Shown here: positions 8,873-17,274 of the stretch, one piece after another
Layout: every line of letters starts with the position of its first letter
Position numbering within the stretch: position 1 is the first letter of the stretch
Source of the DNA: CAMFTQ01 sp051881615
GTDB taxonomy: Bacteria > Bacillota > Clostridia > Oscillospirales > Acutalibacteraceae
Length of the DNA: 64,000 bases
NCBI GenBank assembly: GCA_051881615.1
Contig: JBJEQF010000016.1
Coordinates: 1-64,000, forward strand
Direction: 5' to 3'
The notes under the pieces: model-generated
Told to the model about the DNA's origin: nothing
Database searches by the model: none
Seen by the model: the letters and a program-made list of their open reading frames with translations, nothing else
Program-made: the position numbers and the translations under genes

Positions 8873-10057
8873 ATGAGTAATCAGGATAAAATAATAGGGC
8901 TTGACAACGAAAATATAATGCACACCTACGGCAGATACCCTGTTGCTCTGAAATCGGGTAAAGGTGTATTTGCAAAGGACGCAGACGGAAAAGAATATTT
9001 AGACGTAAGCTCCGGAATAGGTGTAAACAGCTTAGGCTACTGTAATGACGGCTGGGTTCAGGCTGTGACAGAGCAGTTAAACACAATTCAGCATATGTCA
9101 AACTATTACTACAATGAAAAAGCCGCACTTTTAGCACAACAGCTTTGCAATTCTTCGGGACTGAGCCGAGCATTTTTCGGCAACAGCGGAGCAGAAGCTA
9201 ACGAATGTGCCATTAAGGTTGCAAGAAAGTACAGCTTTGACAAATACGGACAGGACAGAAACGAAATTGTTACGCTTACCAATTCATTCCACGGCAGAAC
9301 GGTAACAACGCTTTCGGCAACGGGACAAGACGTTTTTCACAACTACTTTTTCCCGTTTACAGACGGCTTTAAATATGCACAGCCGAATGATTTTGAAAGC
9401 GTAAAAAATGCAGTCAGCGACAAAACGTGTGCGATTATGATTGAGTGCATACAGGGCGAGGGCGGAGTCAACATAATGGACGCTGATTTCGTCACAGAAA
9501 TTGCAAGGCTGTGCAGTGAAAAGGATATACTTTTAATAGTTGACGAGGTTCAGACAGGCATAGGCAGAACAGGCAAACTGTTTGCATTTGAGCATTACGG
9601 CATAAAGCCTGACCTTGTAACGCTTGCCAAAGGCTTGGGCGGAGGACTGCCTATCGGCGTGTGCCTTTGCTCTGAAAAGCTCAAAGACGTTATGTCACCG
9701 TCAACTCACGGCACAACCTTCGGCAGTAACCCTGTTGTGTGCGCAGGTGCATTGTACGTTTTAAGCGTAGTAAACAACGAGGAATTTTTAAACGAGGTCT
9801 GCAAAAAGGGCGACTATCTTTGCGAAAAGCTGATAAAAATAGACGGTGTAAAGTCAGTTCGCCACAGAGGACTTATGGTGGGAATTGAACTTGAACTTGA
9901 CAACGCAAAGGATATGGCGGCAAAATGCACAGAAAACGGACTTCTGATTATAACGGCAAAAAATCTGCTGAGAATGTTGCCGCCGCTTAACATAACATAC
10001 GAAGAAATCGACAAGGCTGTAGAGATTTTAAAGGCTGTTGTTGAGAATAATAAATAA
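8873..10057 (+). CDS. argD: Acetylornithine aminotransferase
   Basis: PLP enzyme converting N-acetylglutamate semialdehyde to N-acetylornithine, using glutamate as amino donor. It is a class III aminotransferase: GNSGAEANECAIK binds the cofactor phosphate, IVDEVQTGIGRTG contains the pyridine-binding Asp, and LAKGLGGGLPIG holds the Schiff-base lysine. The start at 8873 is preferred over the ATG at 8858 because GAGGGGAG lies just upstream; this gives 394 residues, normal for ArgD. A toxin-antitoxin module separates it from argF. Confidence 0.95.
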   Translation: MSNQDKIIGLDNENIMHTYGRYPVALKSGKGVFAKDADGKEYLDVSSGIGVNSLGYCNDGWVQAVTEQLNTIQHMSNYYYNEKAALLAQQLCNSSGLSRAFFGNSGAEANECAIKVARKYSFDKYGQDRNEIVTLTNSFHGRTVTTLSATGQDVFHNYFFPFTDGFKYAQPNDFESVKNAVSDKTCAIMIECIQGEGGVNIMDADFVTEIARLCSEKDILLIVDEVQTGIGRTGKLFAFEHYGIKPDLVTLAKGLGGGLPIGVCLCSEKLKDVMSPSTHGTTFGSNPVVCAGALYVLSVVNNEEFLNEVCKKGDYLCEKLIKIDGVKSVRHRGLMVGIELELDNAKDMAAKCTENGLLIITAKNLLRMLPPLNITYEEIDKAVEILKAVVENNK

Positions 10058-10122
10058 AATACATATCAGGCTTACAAGACTGCTGTTCTTTTATATTTTG
10101 TGTATGTTTTAATTTCAGCACT

Positions 10123-10150
10123 TGCATTGTAACGTCAAATGCGTTACAAT
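10123..10150 (+). promoter_or_regulatory. Toxin-antitoxin promoter with overlapping palindromic operator
   Basis: The 9-bp inverted repeat ATTGTAACG / CGTTACAAT (10126-10134, 10142-10150; 7-bp spacer) overlaps a promoter, TTGCAT (10123-10128), 16 bp, TACAAT (10145-10150). An operator covering both promoter boxes is what an autorepressing RelB-type antitoxin needs. The repressor assignment is inferred. Confidence 0.7.
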
Positions 10151-10172
10151 TATCACAAAGGAGTTGAGTGAT

Positions 10173-10475
10173 ATGGATAAATCCGCAACACTGAATTTAA
10201 GAGTAAATCCAATCGTAAAACAAAGAGCCGAGGACGTTTTGTCACGTTTGGGAATACCGATGTCGACGGCTATTGATATGTATCTTAATCAGATTTCATT
10301 AACAGGCGGAATACCGTTTGCGGTGGTACTGCCAAAGTCCTCGTCCGGTGTTAATGCCGATTTGTTAAGCGATGATGAAATACACGCAAAGCTCAAAGAC
10401 GGCTATGACGATATGAAAGCCGGCAGAGTTCAAAACGCCGCTGACGCATTTAATAAATTCAGAGAGAACCACTGA
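10173..10475 (+). CDS. RelB/DinJ-family antitoxin
   Basis: 100-residue antitoxin with an N-terminal ribbon-helix-helix DNA-binding segment (TLNLRVNPIVKQRAEDVLSRLG) followed by the DinJ/RelB-type MSTAIDMYLNQISLTGGIPF. The C-terminal part would wrap the toxin. The ATG at 10173 has AAAGGAG upstream. It ends one base before the toxin ATG, the usual antitoxin-first arrangement. It likely represses the palindrome at 10126-10150 with its toxin. Confidence 0.9.
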   Translation: MDKSATLNLRVNPIVKQRAEDVLSRLGIPMSTAIDMYLNQISLTGGIPFAVVLPKSSSGVNADLLSDDEIHAKLKDGYDDMKAGRVQNAADAFNKFRENH

Positions 10476-10476
10476 T

Positions 10477-10800
10477 ATGAAACAGTTTACGGTACAAATC
10501 ACAGACAAAGCCTTAGAGGATATGGAAGAAATCTATGACTATATCGCAAAACAGCTTCAGTCACCCGAAAATGCTATGCGACAATATAACAGAATTGCCG
10601 ATGCCATTGAGGGGTTAAGTGTTTTGCCTCAGCGCATTATGATTATGAAGTCTGAACCCGAGCATAGTATGGGATTGCGACAGCTTGTTATTGACAATTT
10701 TTCTGCATTTTATCTTATAGAAGATAATCGTGTAACAGTTGTCAGAGTTCTTTACAGCTCTTCTGACATCAGCAAAAGATTGATTGATAATATTAAATAA
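10477..10800 (+). CDS. RelE/ParE-superfamily toxin
   Basis: 107-residue partner of the upstream RelB-like antitoxin. The N-terminal VQITDKALEDMEEIYDYIAKQL and the conserved EPEHSMGLRQLVIDNFSAFYLIEDNRVTVVRVLYSSSD region are typical of the RelE/ParE fold. The family contains mRNA interferases and gyrase poisons; which one applies here cannot be decided by eye. The intact pair sits between argD and argF in the same orientation, so read-through from the arginine promoter may add to its own promoter. Confidence 0.88.
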   Translation: MKQFTVQITDKALEDMEEIYDYIAKQLQSPENAMRQYNRIADAIEGLSVLPQRIMIMKSEPEHSMGLRQLVIDNFSAFYLIEDNRVTVVRVLYSSSDISKRLIDNIK

Positions 10801-10823
10801 AAAACCGAAAGGATTTGATTTAT

Positions 10824-11732
10824 ATGAAGCATTTACTTAAATTATCCGACTGCACGTCACAGGAAATTACCGACATTTTAAACCTTGCCGACCAGCTCAA
10901 ATATGAGCAGAAGCACAACATACCGCACAGACACCTCGAGGGTAAAAGCCTTGGTATGATTTTTGAAAAGGCAAGCACACGCACACGTGTTTCGTTTGAG
11001 GTTGGTATGAACCAGCTCGGCGGCTATCCGCTGTTTTTATCTTCAAACGATTTGCAGATAGGCAGAGGCGAGCCTGTTGAGGACACGGCAAGAGTATTAT
11101 CCCGTTTTCTTGACGGCATTATGATAAGAACCTTTGAGCAGGAAGAGGTAGAAAAATTAGCTGAGTACGGCTCAATCCCTGTTATCAACGGTCTTACGGA
11201 CTACTGCCACCCCTGCCAGGTTTTAGCCGACCTTATGACTATCAGAGAGTTCAAGGGCAAGCTTGAGGGACTTAAAATGACATTTATCGGTGACGGCAAT
11301 AATATGATGAACTCACTTATTGTCGGCGCACTCAAAACAGGTATGAGCATTTCTGTAGCCTGCCCCGAGGGTTACGAGCCGCCGCAGGATATTCTTGACT
11401 TTGCCGTAGAGTACGGCGACAAATTTGAAATGGTAAGAAAACCGCTTGACGCGGCTAAGGACGCTGACGTAGTTATCACTGACGTATGGGCTTCTATGGG
11501 TCAGGAGGACGAAAAGAAAATCAGAGAACAGGCTTTTGCAGGCTATCAGGTAAACAGCGAGCTTATGTCTGTTGCCAAAAAGGACGCTATGGTGCTTCAC
11601 TGTCTGCCAGCTCACAGAGAAGAAGAAATCACGGCAGAGGTATTTGAGGCTCACGCAAACGAGATTTTTGAGGAAGCAGAGAACAGACTTCACGCACAAA
11701 AGGCAGTTCTTGTAACAGTTATGAAGGACTGA
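10824..11732 (+). CDS. argF: Ornithine carbamoyltransferase
   Basis: Makes citrulline from ornithine and carbamoyl phosphate. The 302-residue protein from the ATG at 10824 (GAAAGGA upstream; a TTG at 10815 is too close to it) has the carbamoyl-phosphate motif STRTR near residue 50, HPCQ near residue 130, and the ornithine-loop motif HCLPAHR near residue 262. Its distance from argD is explained by the inserted toxin-antitoxin pair. It is followed by a dCMP deaminase 21 bp later. Confidence 0.96.
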   Translation: MKHLLKLSDCTSQEITDILNLADQLKYEQKHNIPHRHLEGKSLGMIFEKASTRTRVSFEVGMNQLGGYPLFLSSNDLQIGRGEPVEDTARVLSRFLDGIMIRTFEQEEVEKLAEYGSIPVINGLTDYCHPCQVLADLMTIREFKGKLEGLKMTFIGDGNNMMNSLIVGALKTGMSISVACPEGYEPPQDILDFAVEYGDKFEMVRKPLDAAKDADVVITDVWASMGQEDEKKIREQAFAGYQVNSELMSVAKKDAMVLHCLPAHREEEITAEVFEAHANEIFEEAENRLHAQKAVLVTVMKD

Positions 11733-11753
11733 TTTATAAAGGGAGGGATATTT

Positions 11754-12233
11754 GTGAAAAGAACAGACTACATTAAGTGGGACGAGTACTTTATGGGTGT
11801 AGCGCTGCTTGCCGCCAAAAGAAGCAAGGACCCTAACACTCAGGTAGGAGCGTGTATTGTAAGCACTGATAACATCATTTTATCAACAGGCTACAACGGC
11901 TTTCCCTGTGGCTGTTCAGATGATGAATACCCCTGGTGCAGAGAGGGCGAGGACACAAAGTACAGCTATGTAGTCCACGCTGAGCTAAACGCCATCTTAA
12001 ACGCCGGCGGAAGATCGTTAAAGGGTTCAAAAATCTATGTTGCCCTCTTCCCCTGCAACGAATGTGCAAAGGCAATTATTCAATCCGGAATATCTGAGGT
12101 TATTTATCTTTCGGACAAATATGCAGACACTCCCGGTACTATTGCCTCAAAGCGAATGCTCTGCTCTGCCGGAGTAAAGCTAAGACAGCTTGATACGGAT
12201 ATTGAGAAGATTTGTCTTGAGTTTAAGTGTTAG
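11754..12233 (+). CDS. Deoxycytidylate (dCMP) deaminase family protein
   Basis: 159-residue zinc-dependent deaminase of the ComEB/dCMP deaminase type, converting dCMP to dUMP for thymidylate synthesis. The catalytic HAELNAI (His ligand and proton-shuttle Glu) and PCNECAKAI (two Cys zinc ligands) are intact. The start is GTG at 11754 with GGGAGGG upstream. It is the last gene of the arginine transcript; the link to arginine metabolism is positional only. Confidence 0.88.
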   Translation: MKRTDYIKWDEYFMGVALLAAKRSKDPNTQVGACIVSTDNIILSTGYNGFPCGCSDDEYPWCREGEDTKYSYVVHAELNAILNAGGRSLKGSKIYVALFPCNECAKAIIQSGISEVIYLSDKYADTPGTIASKRMLCSAGVKLRQLDTDIEKICLEFKC

Positions 12234-12292
12234 TTATTGTTTGTACTATGAAATAGTATTATTTCCTTTTTGAAATTCATCTTAATCACACT

Positions 12293-12493
12293 TTTATCAA
12301 CTTTTCTTTTATCTGAAAAGAAAAGTTGATAAAGAAAGCAGATTTAAGGGGAAAGGGGTTTCGATCCCCTTTCCCCTTAAAAATTCCCTTTCCCTAAACG
12401 ACCAAAGGGTCAGTGACCCTTTGGAATCCCTTAGCCGCCTACGCTTTGCTTCGGCTGGGCTTGTGCTTTTGCTTTTCTTTTAAAAAGAAAAGC
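12293..12493 (+). repeat. Cluster of near-perfect palindromes (REP-like)
   Basis: Four strong inverted repeats lie in 200 bp: 18-bp arms at 12293-12310/12316-12333; 16-bp arms at 12343-12358/12366-12381; 11-bp arms at 12402-12412/12414-12424; 11-bp arms at 12471-12481/12483-12493. A weaker GCCG/CGGC pair lies between the last two. The first and last share the AAAAGAAAAG core. No protein gene is convincing in 12234-12754; the only other signal is the pgk promoter. Confidence 0.85.
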
Positions 12494-12646
12494 TACAAAA
12501 GAAATTTTTTATTTCTGATGTTTTTAGTTTTGTTTCTTAAAGACCCCCTAAACACCAAAAGCCTACGCATTACCCTGACTTTTGAAAAGAACCAAAATAA
12601 ATATGTAAAAATATGCAATAATAACAGTAAAATTTCTTTATTGCTA

Positions 12647-12675
12647 TTGAAAAGAGAAAAGCTATGTTATATAAT
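12647..12675 (+). promoter_or_regulatory. pgk promoter
   Basis: TTGAAA (12647-12652), 17-bp spacer, TATAAT (12670-12675). A roughly 75-nt leader follows, with a small ACCGCA/TGCGGT hairpin before the AAAGGG ribosome site. Confidence 0.82.
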
Positions 12676-12754
12676 TAACGTAGTACCGCATAGCTTGTTT
12701 GCGGTGAGTATTTGTATATTATTATTTTAATTAAAATGAAAGGGTGCATAAACT

Positions 12755-13963
12755 ATGAACTTAAACAAGGTTACTGTTGATGACATCAATGTTGCAGGCA
12801 AAAGAGTTCTTGTTCGCTGCGATTTCAACGTTCCTCTCAAGGACGGCGTTATCACAAACGACAACAGAATCACAGCCGCATTACCGACAATTAAAAAGCT
12901 TATCAATGACGGCGGCAAGGTTATTCTTTGCTCACACTTAGGCAAGCCGAAGAACGGCCCTGAAGAGAAATTCTCTCTTGCTCCCGTTGCGGTAAGACTT
13001 TCTGAGCTTTTAGGCAAAGAGGTTGTTTTTGCAAACGATGACGAGGTTGTAGGCGAGAACGCTAAAAAGGCTGTTGAAGCTATGAACGACGGCGACGTTG
13101 TTTTACTTCAGAATACACGCTTCAGAAAAGAAGAAACAAAGAACTTAGAGCCGTTCAGCACTGAGCTTGCTTCACTTGCAGAGGTATTTGTAATGGACGC
13201 TTTCGGCAGCGCTCACAGAGCACACTGCTCAACAGCAGGCGTTACAGACCACATCAAGGACACAGCAGTCGGCTACCTTATGCAGAAGGAAATCAACTAC
13301 CTCGGCAACGCTGTTGAAACACCTGTAAGACCCTTCGTTGCTATCTTAGGCGGTGCTAAGGTTGCAGATAAGTTAAACGTTATCTCAAACCTTCTCGAAA
13401 AGTGCGACACACTTATCATCGGCGGCGGTATGGCTTACACCTTCTTAAAGGCTAAGGGCTATGAAGTTGGTACTTCTCTTGTTGACGACGAGAAGATCGA
13501 CTACTGCAAAGAGATGATTGCAAAGGCAGAGAGCCTTGGCAAACAGCTCCTTCTCCCAATCGACACAACAATCACAAAGAGCTTCCCTGATCCGATTGAC
13601 AGCGAAATTGAGGTTTCTGAAGTTGATTCAAACGCAATTCCTGCCGATATGATGGGACTTGACATCGGCACAAAGACAGCAGAGCTTTTCGCAGACGCTG
13701 TTAAGAGTGCAAAGACTGTTGTATGGAACGGTCCTATGGGCGTATTTGAGAACCCGACTCTTGCAAAGGGTACAATCGCAGTTGCTAAGGCTTTGGCTGA
13801 CACAGACGCTACAACAATCATCGGCGGCGGCGACTCTGCTGCAGCTGTAATCAACCTCGGCTTTGCAGACAAGATGAGCCACATCTCTACAGGCGGCGGC
13901 GCATCTCTTGAATACCTTGAGGGCAAGGTTCTGCCGGGTATTGCAGTTATCGCTGACAAATAA
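12755..13963 (+). CDS. pgk: Phosphoglycerate kinase
   Basis: Transfers phosphate from 1,3-bisphosphoglycerate to ADP in glycolysis. The 402-residue monomer has RVLVRCDFNVPL at the substrate-binding N domain, SHLGKPK, NxxFRKEE, and the nucleotide loop GGGDSAAA near residue 355. It opens a pgk-tpiA-gpmI glycolytic run with its own strong promoter. Confidence 0.97.
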   Translation: MNLNKVTVDDINVAGKRVLVRCDFNVPLKDGVITNDNRITAALPTIKKLINDGGKVILCSHLGKPKNGPEEKFSLAPVAVRLSELLGKEVVFANDDEVVGENAKKAVEAMNDGDVVLLQNTRFRKEETKNLEPFSTELASLAEVFVMDAFGSAHRAHCSTAGVTDHIKDTAVGYLMQKEINYLGNAVETPVRPFVAILGGAKVADKLNVISNLLEKCDTLIIGGGMAYTFLKAKGYEVGTSLVDDEKIDYCKEMIAKAESLGKQLLLPIDTTITKSFPDPIDSEIEVSEVDSNAIPADMMGLDIGTKTAELFADAVKSAKTVVWNGPMGVFENPTLAKGTIAVAKALADTDATTIIGGGDSAAAVINLGFADKMSHISTGGGASLEYLEGKVLPGIAVIADK

Positions 13964-13982
13964 TTAAAAATATTTCTTGCTT

Positions 13983-14009
13983 TAAGGGCGGACAGGCTGT
14001 TCGCCCTTA
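13983..14009 (+). terminator. Hairpin between pgk and tpiA
   Basis: TAAGGGCG / CGCCCTTA with an 11-nt loop. There is no clear T-run after it, so it may be an mRNA-processing or stabilising hairpin, or a leaky terminator. Confidence 0.4.
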
Positions 14010-14051
14010 GCTTGTAATAATTATAATTTTGCTTTGAAAGGAATAATCAGA

Positions 14052-14819
14052 ATGGATAAGAGTAAAAGAAAGGCAGTTATTGCCGGCAACTGGAAAATGA
14101 ACAAAACTCCTGCTGAGGCTAAAGAGCTTTTAACAGCTGTAGCTCCTCTTGTAAAGGACGCTGACTGCGAGGTTATCGCTTGCGTTCCTTTTGTAGATTT
14201 ACAGACAGCACTTGAAGCAACAGCAGACACAAACATCAAAATCGGTGCTGAAAACTGCCACTGGGCAGAAAGCGGTGCTTTCACAGGCGAAATCTCTGCA
14301 CCAATGCTTGCTTCAATGGGTGTTGAGTACGTAGTATTAGGCCACAGCGAAAGAAGACAGTACTTCGGCGAAACAGACGAAACTGTAAACAAGAGAACAA
14401 AGGCTGCCTTAAAGGCAGGCTTAAAGCCAATCGTATGCGTTGGCGAGCTTCTGTGGGAGCGTGAGTGCAACATCACAGAAGAAGTTATCGCAAGACAGAT
14501 TAAGCTTGATTTGTACGATGTTACGCAGGACGAGCTTAAAAACATAATCATCGCTTACGAGCCTGTATGGGCTATCGGCACAGGCAAGACAGCTACAGCA
14601 GAGCAGGCTGAGGAGGTTTGTGCATTTATCCGTCAGACGCTTGCAAAGCTTTACGGTCAGGCTGCAGCAGACGCAGTTACAATTCAGTACGGCGGTTCTA
14701 TGAATGACGGCAACGCTGACGAGCTTTTATCAAAGGTTAACGTTGACGGCGGCTTAATCGGCGGTGCATCACTTGTTGCAGAGAAGTTTGCCGCTATCGT
14801 TAAGGCTGCAAACAAATAA
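14052..14819 (+). CDS. tpiA: Triosephosphate isomerase
   Basis: Interconverts dihydroxyacetone phosphate and glyceraldehyde 3-phosphate. The ATG at 14052 (GAAAGGA upstream) gives 255 residues, the normal barrel length. Catalytic residues are visible: Lys in GNWKMNK, His in GHSERR, Glu in AYEPVWAIGTG, and the phosphate-binding QYGGS and GGLIGGASL near the C terminus. Second gene of the glycolytic cluster. Confidence 0.97.
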   Translation: MDKSKRKAVIAGNWKMNKTPAEAKELLTAVAPLVKDADCEVIACVPFVDLQTALEATADTNIKIGAENCHWAESGAFTGEISAPMLASMGVEYVVLGHSERRQYFGETDETVNKRTKAALKAGLKPIVCVGELLWERECNITEEVIARQIKLDLYDVTQDELKNIIIAYEPVWAIGTGKTATAEQAEEVCAFIRQTLAKLYGQAAADAVTIQYGGSMNDGNADELLSKVNVDGGLIGGASLVAEKFAAIVKAANK

Positions 14820-14837
14820 TCTGATTTGCATCAGCTT

Positions 14838-14861
14838 GGGCAAGGAATTTTATCTTTGCCC
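14838..14861 (+). terminator. Hairpin between tpiA and gpmI
   Basis: GGGCAAGGA / TCTTTGCCC (9 bp, one G-T pair) with a 6-nt loop followed by ATTGTTTA. It is only weakly terminator-like. Confidence 0.35.
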
Positions 14862-14893
14862 ATTGTTTACATTAACTACAAGGAGTAAATCAA

Positions 14894-16408
14894 ATGAAAA
14901 AACCACTGATTCTTATGATTCTTGACGGCTTTGGTATTGCGCCCGAAAACGGAAACGCAATCAAGGCTGCAAATACACCAAACCTTGACAGACTTTTTTC
15001 CTCTAACCCAATTACTCAAATCGGCGCATCGGGTATGGACGTAGGTCTGCCTGCCGGTCAGATGGGCAACAGTGAGGTTGGTCACACCAACATCGGCGCA
15101 GGACGTGTAGTTTATCAGGAGCTTACAAGAATTACAAAGTCAATCAAGGACGGCGACTTCTTTGAAAACGAGGCTCTATGCTCTGCTATGGACAACGCTC
15201 TTGAAAACGGCAAGGCTCTTCACCTTATGGGACTTCTGTCAGACGGCGGTGTTCACAGCCACAACGGACATCTTTACGGCATACTCGAAATGGCAAAGAA
15301 AAAAGGACTTGAAAAGGTTTATGTTCACGCTTTTCTTGACGGTCGTGACGTTCCTCCCTCAAGCGGCAAGGACTTTGTAGCAGACTGTGCAGACAAGATG
15401 AAAGAAATCGGCGTAGGCAAAATTGCTACCGTTATGGGCAGATACTACGCTATGGACAGAGATAACCGCTGGGAGCGTGTTGAAAAGGCTTATGCCGCTA
15501 TGGTTTACGGCGAGGGCGAAAAGTCAGCCTGTCCTGTAGAGGCAGTTGCAAAGTCATACGAAGCAGGCGTGACAGATGAGTTCGTTATTCCTGCTGTTAT
15601 AGACGGCGGTGCACAAATCAGTGAGGGCGACAGCGTAGTATTCTTTAACTTCCGCCCCGACAGAGCAAGAGAAATTACACGTTGCTTTGTTGATCCTGAT
15701 TTCAGCGGCTTTGAAAGAAGAAACGGATTCTTCCCTCTCACCTACGTTTGTATGACTCAATATGACGCTACAATGCCGAATGTTCAGGTTGCATTCAAGC
15801 CACAGAGCCTTGTTAATACTCTGGGCGAGTATATCTCTGACAAGGGTATGACACAGCTTAGAATTGCCGAAACAGAAAAGTACGCACACGTTACGTTCTT
15901 CTTTAACGGCGGTGTTGAAAAGCAATACGAAAACGAGGACAGAATACTCGTTGCTTCTCCAAAGGTTGCAACCTACGATTTACAGCCTGAGATGAGCGCA
16001 TATGAGGTTGCCGACAAGTGCTGTGCGGCTATCGAAAGCGGCAAATACGATATGATTATCTTAAACTTCGCAAACTGCGATATGGTAGGACACACAGGCG
16101 TATTTGATGCCGCTGTAAAAGCTGTTGAGGCTGTTGACGAATGCGTTGGCAAGGTAACAGACTCTATTGCAAAGATGAACGGTGTTGCATTGATTACGGC
16201 TGACCACGGCAACGCAGACAGAATGTATGACACAGACGGCTCACCGTTTACTGCTCACACAACAAACCCTGTTCCTTTCTGTGTTGTAGGCTATGACTGC
16301 AAATTAAGAGAGGGCGGAAAGCTCGCAGACATCGCACCGACAATGCTTGAAATCTTAGGCTTGCCACAGCCTGCCGAGATGGACGGCACAAGCATTATTG
16401 CTAAATAA
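14894..16408 (+). CDS. gpmI: 2,3-bisphosphoglycerate-independent phosphoglycerate mutase
   Basis: Interconverts 3- and 2-phosphoglycerate through a phosphoserine intermediate and manganese ions. The 504-residue length is standard. LMILDGFGI supplies the first metal-binding Asp, MGNSEVGHTNIGAG contains the active-site serine, FLDGRDVPPSS and RxxDR segments bind substrate, and TADHGNAD closes the metal site. The ATG follows AAGGAG. It ends the glycolytic cluster before a terminator. Confidence 0.97.
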   Translation: MKKPLILMILDGFGIAPENGNAIKAANTPNLDRLFSSNPITQIGASGMDVGLPAGQMGNSEVGHTNIGAGRVVYQELTRITKSIKDGDFFENEALCSAMDNALENGKALHLMGLLSDGGVHSHNGHLYGILEMAKKKGLEKVYVHAFLDGRDVPPSSGKDFVADCADKMKEIGVGKIATVMGRYYAMDRDNRWERVEKAYAAMVYGEGEKSACPVEAVAKSYEAGVTDEFVIPAVIDGGAQISEGDSVVFFNFRPDRAREITRCFVDPDFSGFERRNGFFPLTYVCMTQYDATMPNVQVAFKPQSLVNTLGEYISDKGMTQLRIAETEKYAHVTFFFNGGVEKQYENEDRILVASPKVATYDLQPEMSAYEVADKCCAAIESGKYDMIILNFANCDMVGHTGVFDAAVKAVEAVDECVGKVTDSIAKMNGVALITADHGNADRMYDTDGSPFTAHTTNPVPFCVVGYDCKLREGGKLADIAPTMLEILGLPQPAEMDGTSIIAK

Positions 16409-16421
16409 TATGAAACTATAC

Positions 16422-16443
16422 GGGGCTGTTGATACGACAGCCC
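16422..16443 (+). terminator. Terminator-like hairpin after gpmI
   Basis: GGGGCTGT / ACAGCCC, 7-8 bp with a 7-nt loop. The T-run is poor (TGTAATTATAT). Confidence 0.5.
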
Positions 16444-16505
16444 TGTAATTATATATTGAGTTTTAGGCAGATTTTACGGCGACTTTTTGATGACAGGAGG
16501 ATAGA

Positions 16506-17060
16506 ATGAAACACAAAAATAAACCTTATTTTAAGCTATACAATGCAATATTTCCGCCGTATATGTTGATTTTTCTTATGCCGACATTAATGATAATATC
16601 ACTGATCGGTAATTTTATCATTGATTCAATAGTGTTGATAATAATTTCGTTTTACATATACAAGAAAATAAATTTGCGTTTTTACGGCAAAAAAATTTTC
16701 TGGTTATGGTTATTAGGCTTTCTTGCCGATGCTATCGGTGATGGATATTTAATTGCTGTATCGTTGCTGTCGGGTGCGACCTATTACGAGGGAAACGATT
16801 TGTGGAAGCAAATGCTGTCGGGAATTTATATTGCAGTCAATCACTCTGTTTACGACAGCTTTGGGGGATTTTCCTTCTGGGGATTTTTATTTTTATTAAG
16901 CGGAGTGATTATTTCGGGAGTACTGATTTTTATTTTTGATTACTTTTTTGTTTTTAACGATTTTAGTATCACTAAAAAGCAAAGGATAGTATCATCATTG
17001 ATATTTGCCATAATCACTGCTCCGTACACGTTTTTACTCCCTAAAGAGTTCTTCCTTTAA
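16506..17060 (+). CDS. Hypothetical multi-pass membrane protein
   Basis: 184 residues, not recognised. About five hydrophobic segments are visible, roughly residues 12-33, 35-51, 62-85, 114-140 and 155-172, with lysines in the connecting loops, so an inner-membrane protein is likely. The ATG has GGAGG upstream. It stands alone between the gpmI hairpin and a strong terminator. No catalytic motif is evident. Confidence 0.7.
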   Translation: MKHKNKPYFKLYNAIFPPYMLIFLMPTLMIISLIGNFIIDSIVLIIISFYIYKKINLRFYGKKIFWLWLLGFLADAIGDGYLIAVSLLSGATYYEGNDLWKQMLSGIYIAVNHSVYDSFGGFSFWGFLFLLSGVIISGVLIFIFDYFFVFNDFSITKKQRIVSSLIFAIITAPYTFLLPKEFFL

Positions 17061-17078
17061 CCTTTTTTCATACAGTTG

Positions 17079-17108
17079 CAGGCGACAGTTTTTTGTCGCC
17101 TGTTTTTT
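17079..17108 (+). terminator. Intrinsic terminator
   Basis: Perfect 9-bp stem CAGGCGACA / TGTCGCCTG with a 6-nt loop followed by six T residues. It ends the membrane-protein transcript. Confidence 0.92.
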
Positions 17109-17199
17109 GTACCCATCTGCTTTGCGGCGGGGTATTTCTTGTTTTGCACATCAATATACTGGGCAACAGATTATCCCTTTTTTATCCACAAATTTTTTG

Positions 17200-17228
17200 T
17201 TGTTTATTTCACGTGTTTGTGGTATAAT
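17200..17228 (+). promoter_or_regulatory. metF operon promoter
   Basis: TTGTTT (17200-17205), 17-bp spacer ending in an extended TGG, TATAAT (17223-17228). I looked for a SAM or cobalamin riboswitch in the short leader and see none. Confidence 0.8.
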
Positions 17229-17274
17229 AATTTGAATATAATATAATAATGATAATCTGAAGGGATATTGCAAT

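Noticed and set aside
12413..12730. 105-codon ORF in the palindrome cluster
   Set aside because: It runs through the inverted repeats and the pgk promoter; composition is that of repeated A/T tracts.
17109..17274. SAM or cobalamin riboswitch before the metF-metH operon
   Set aside because: The leader is too short after the promoter and shows none of the conserved helices.
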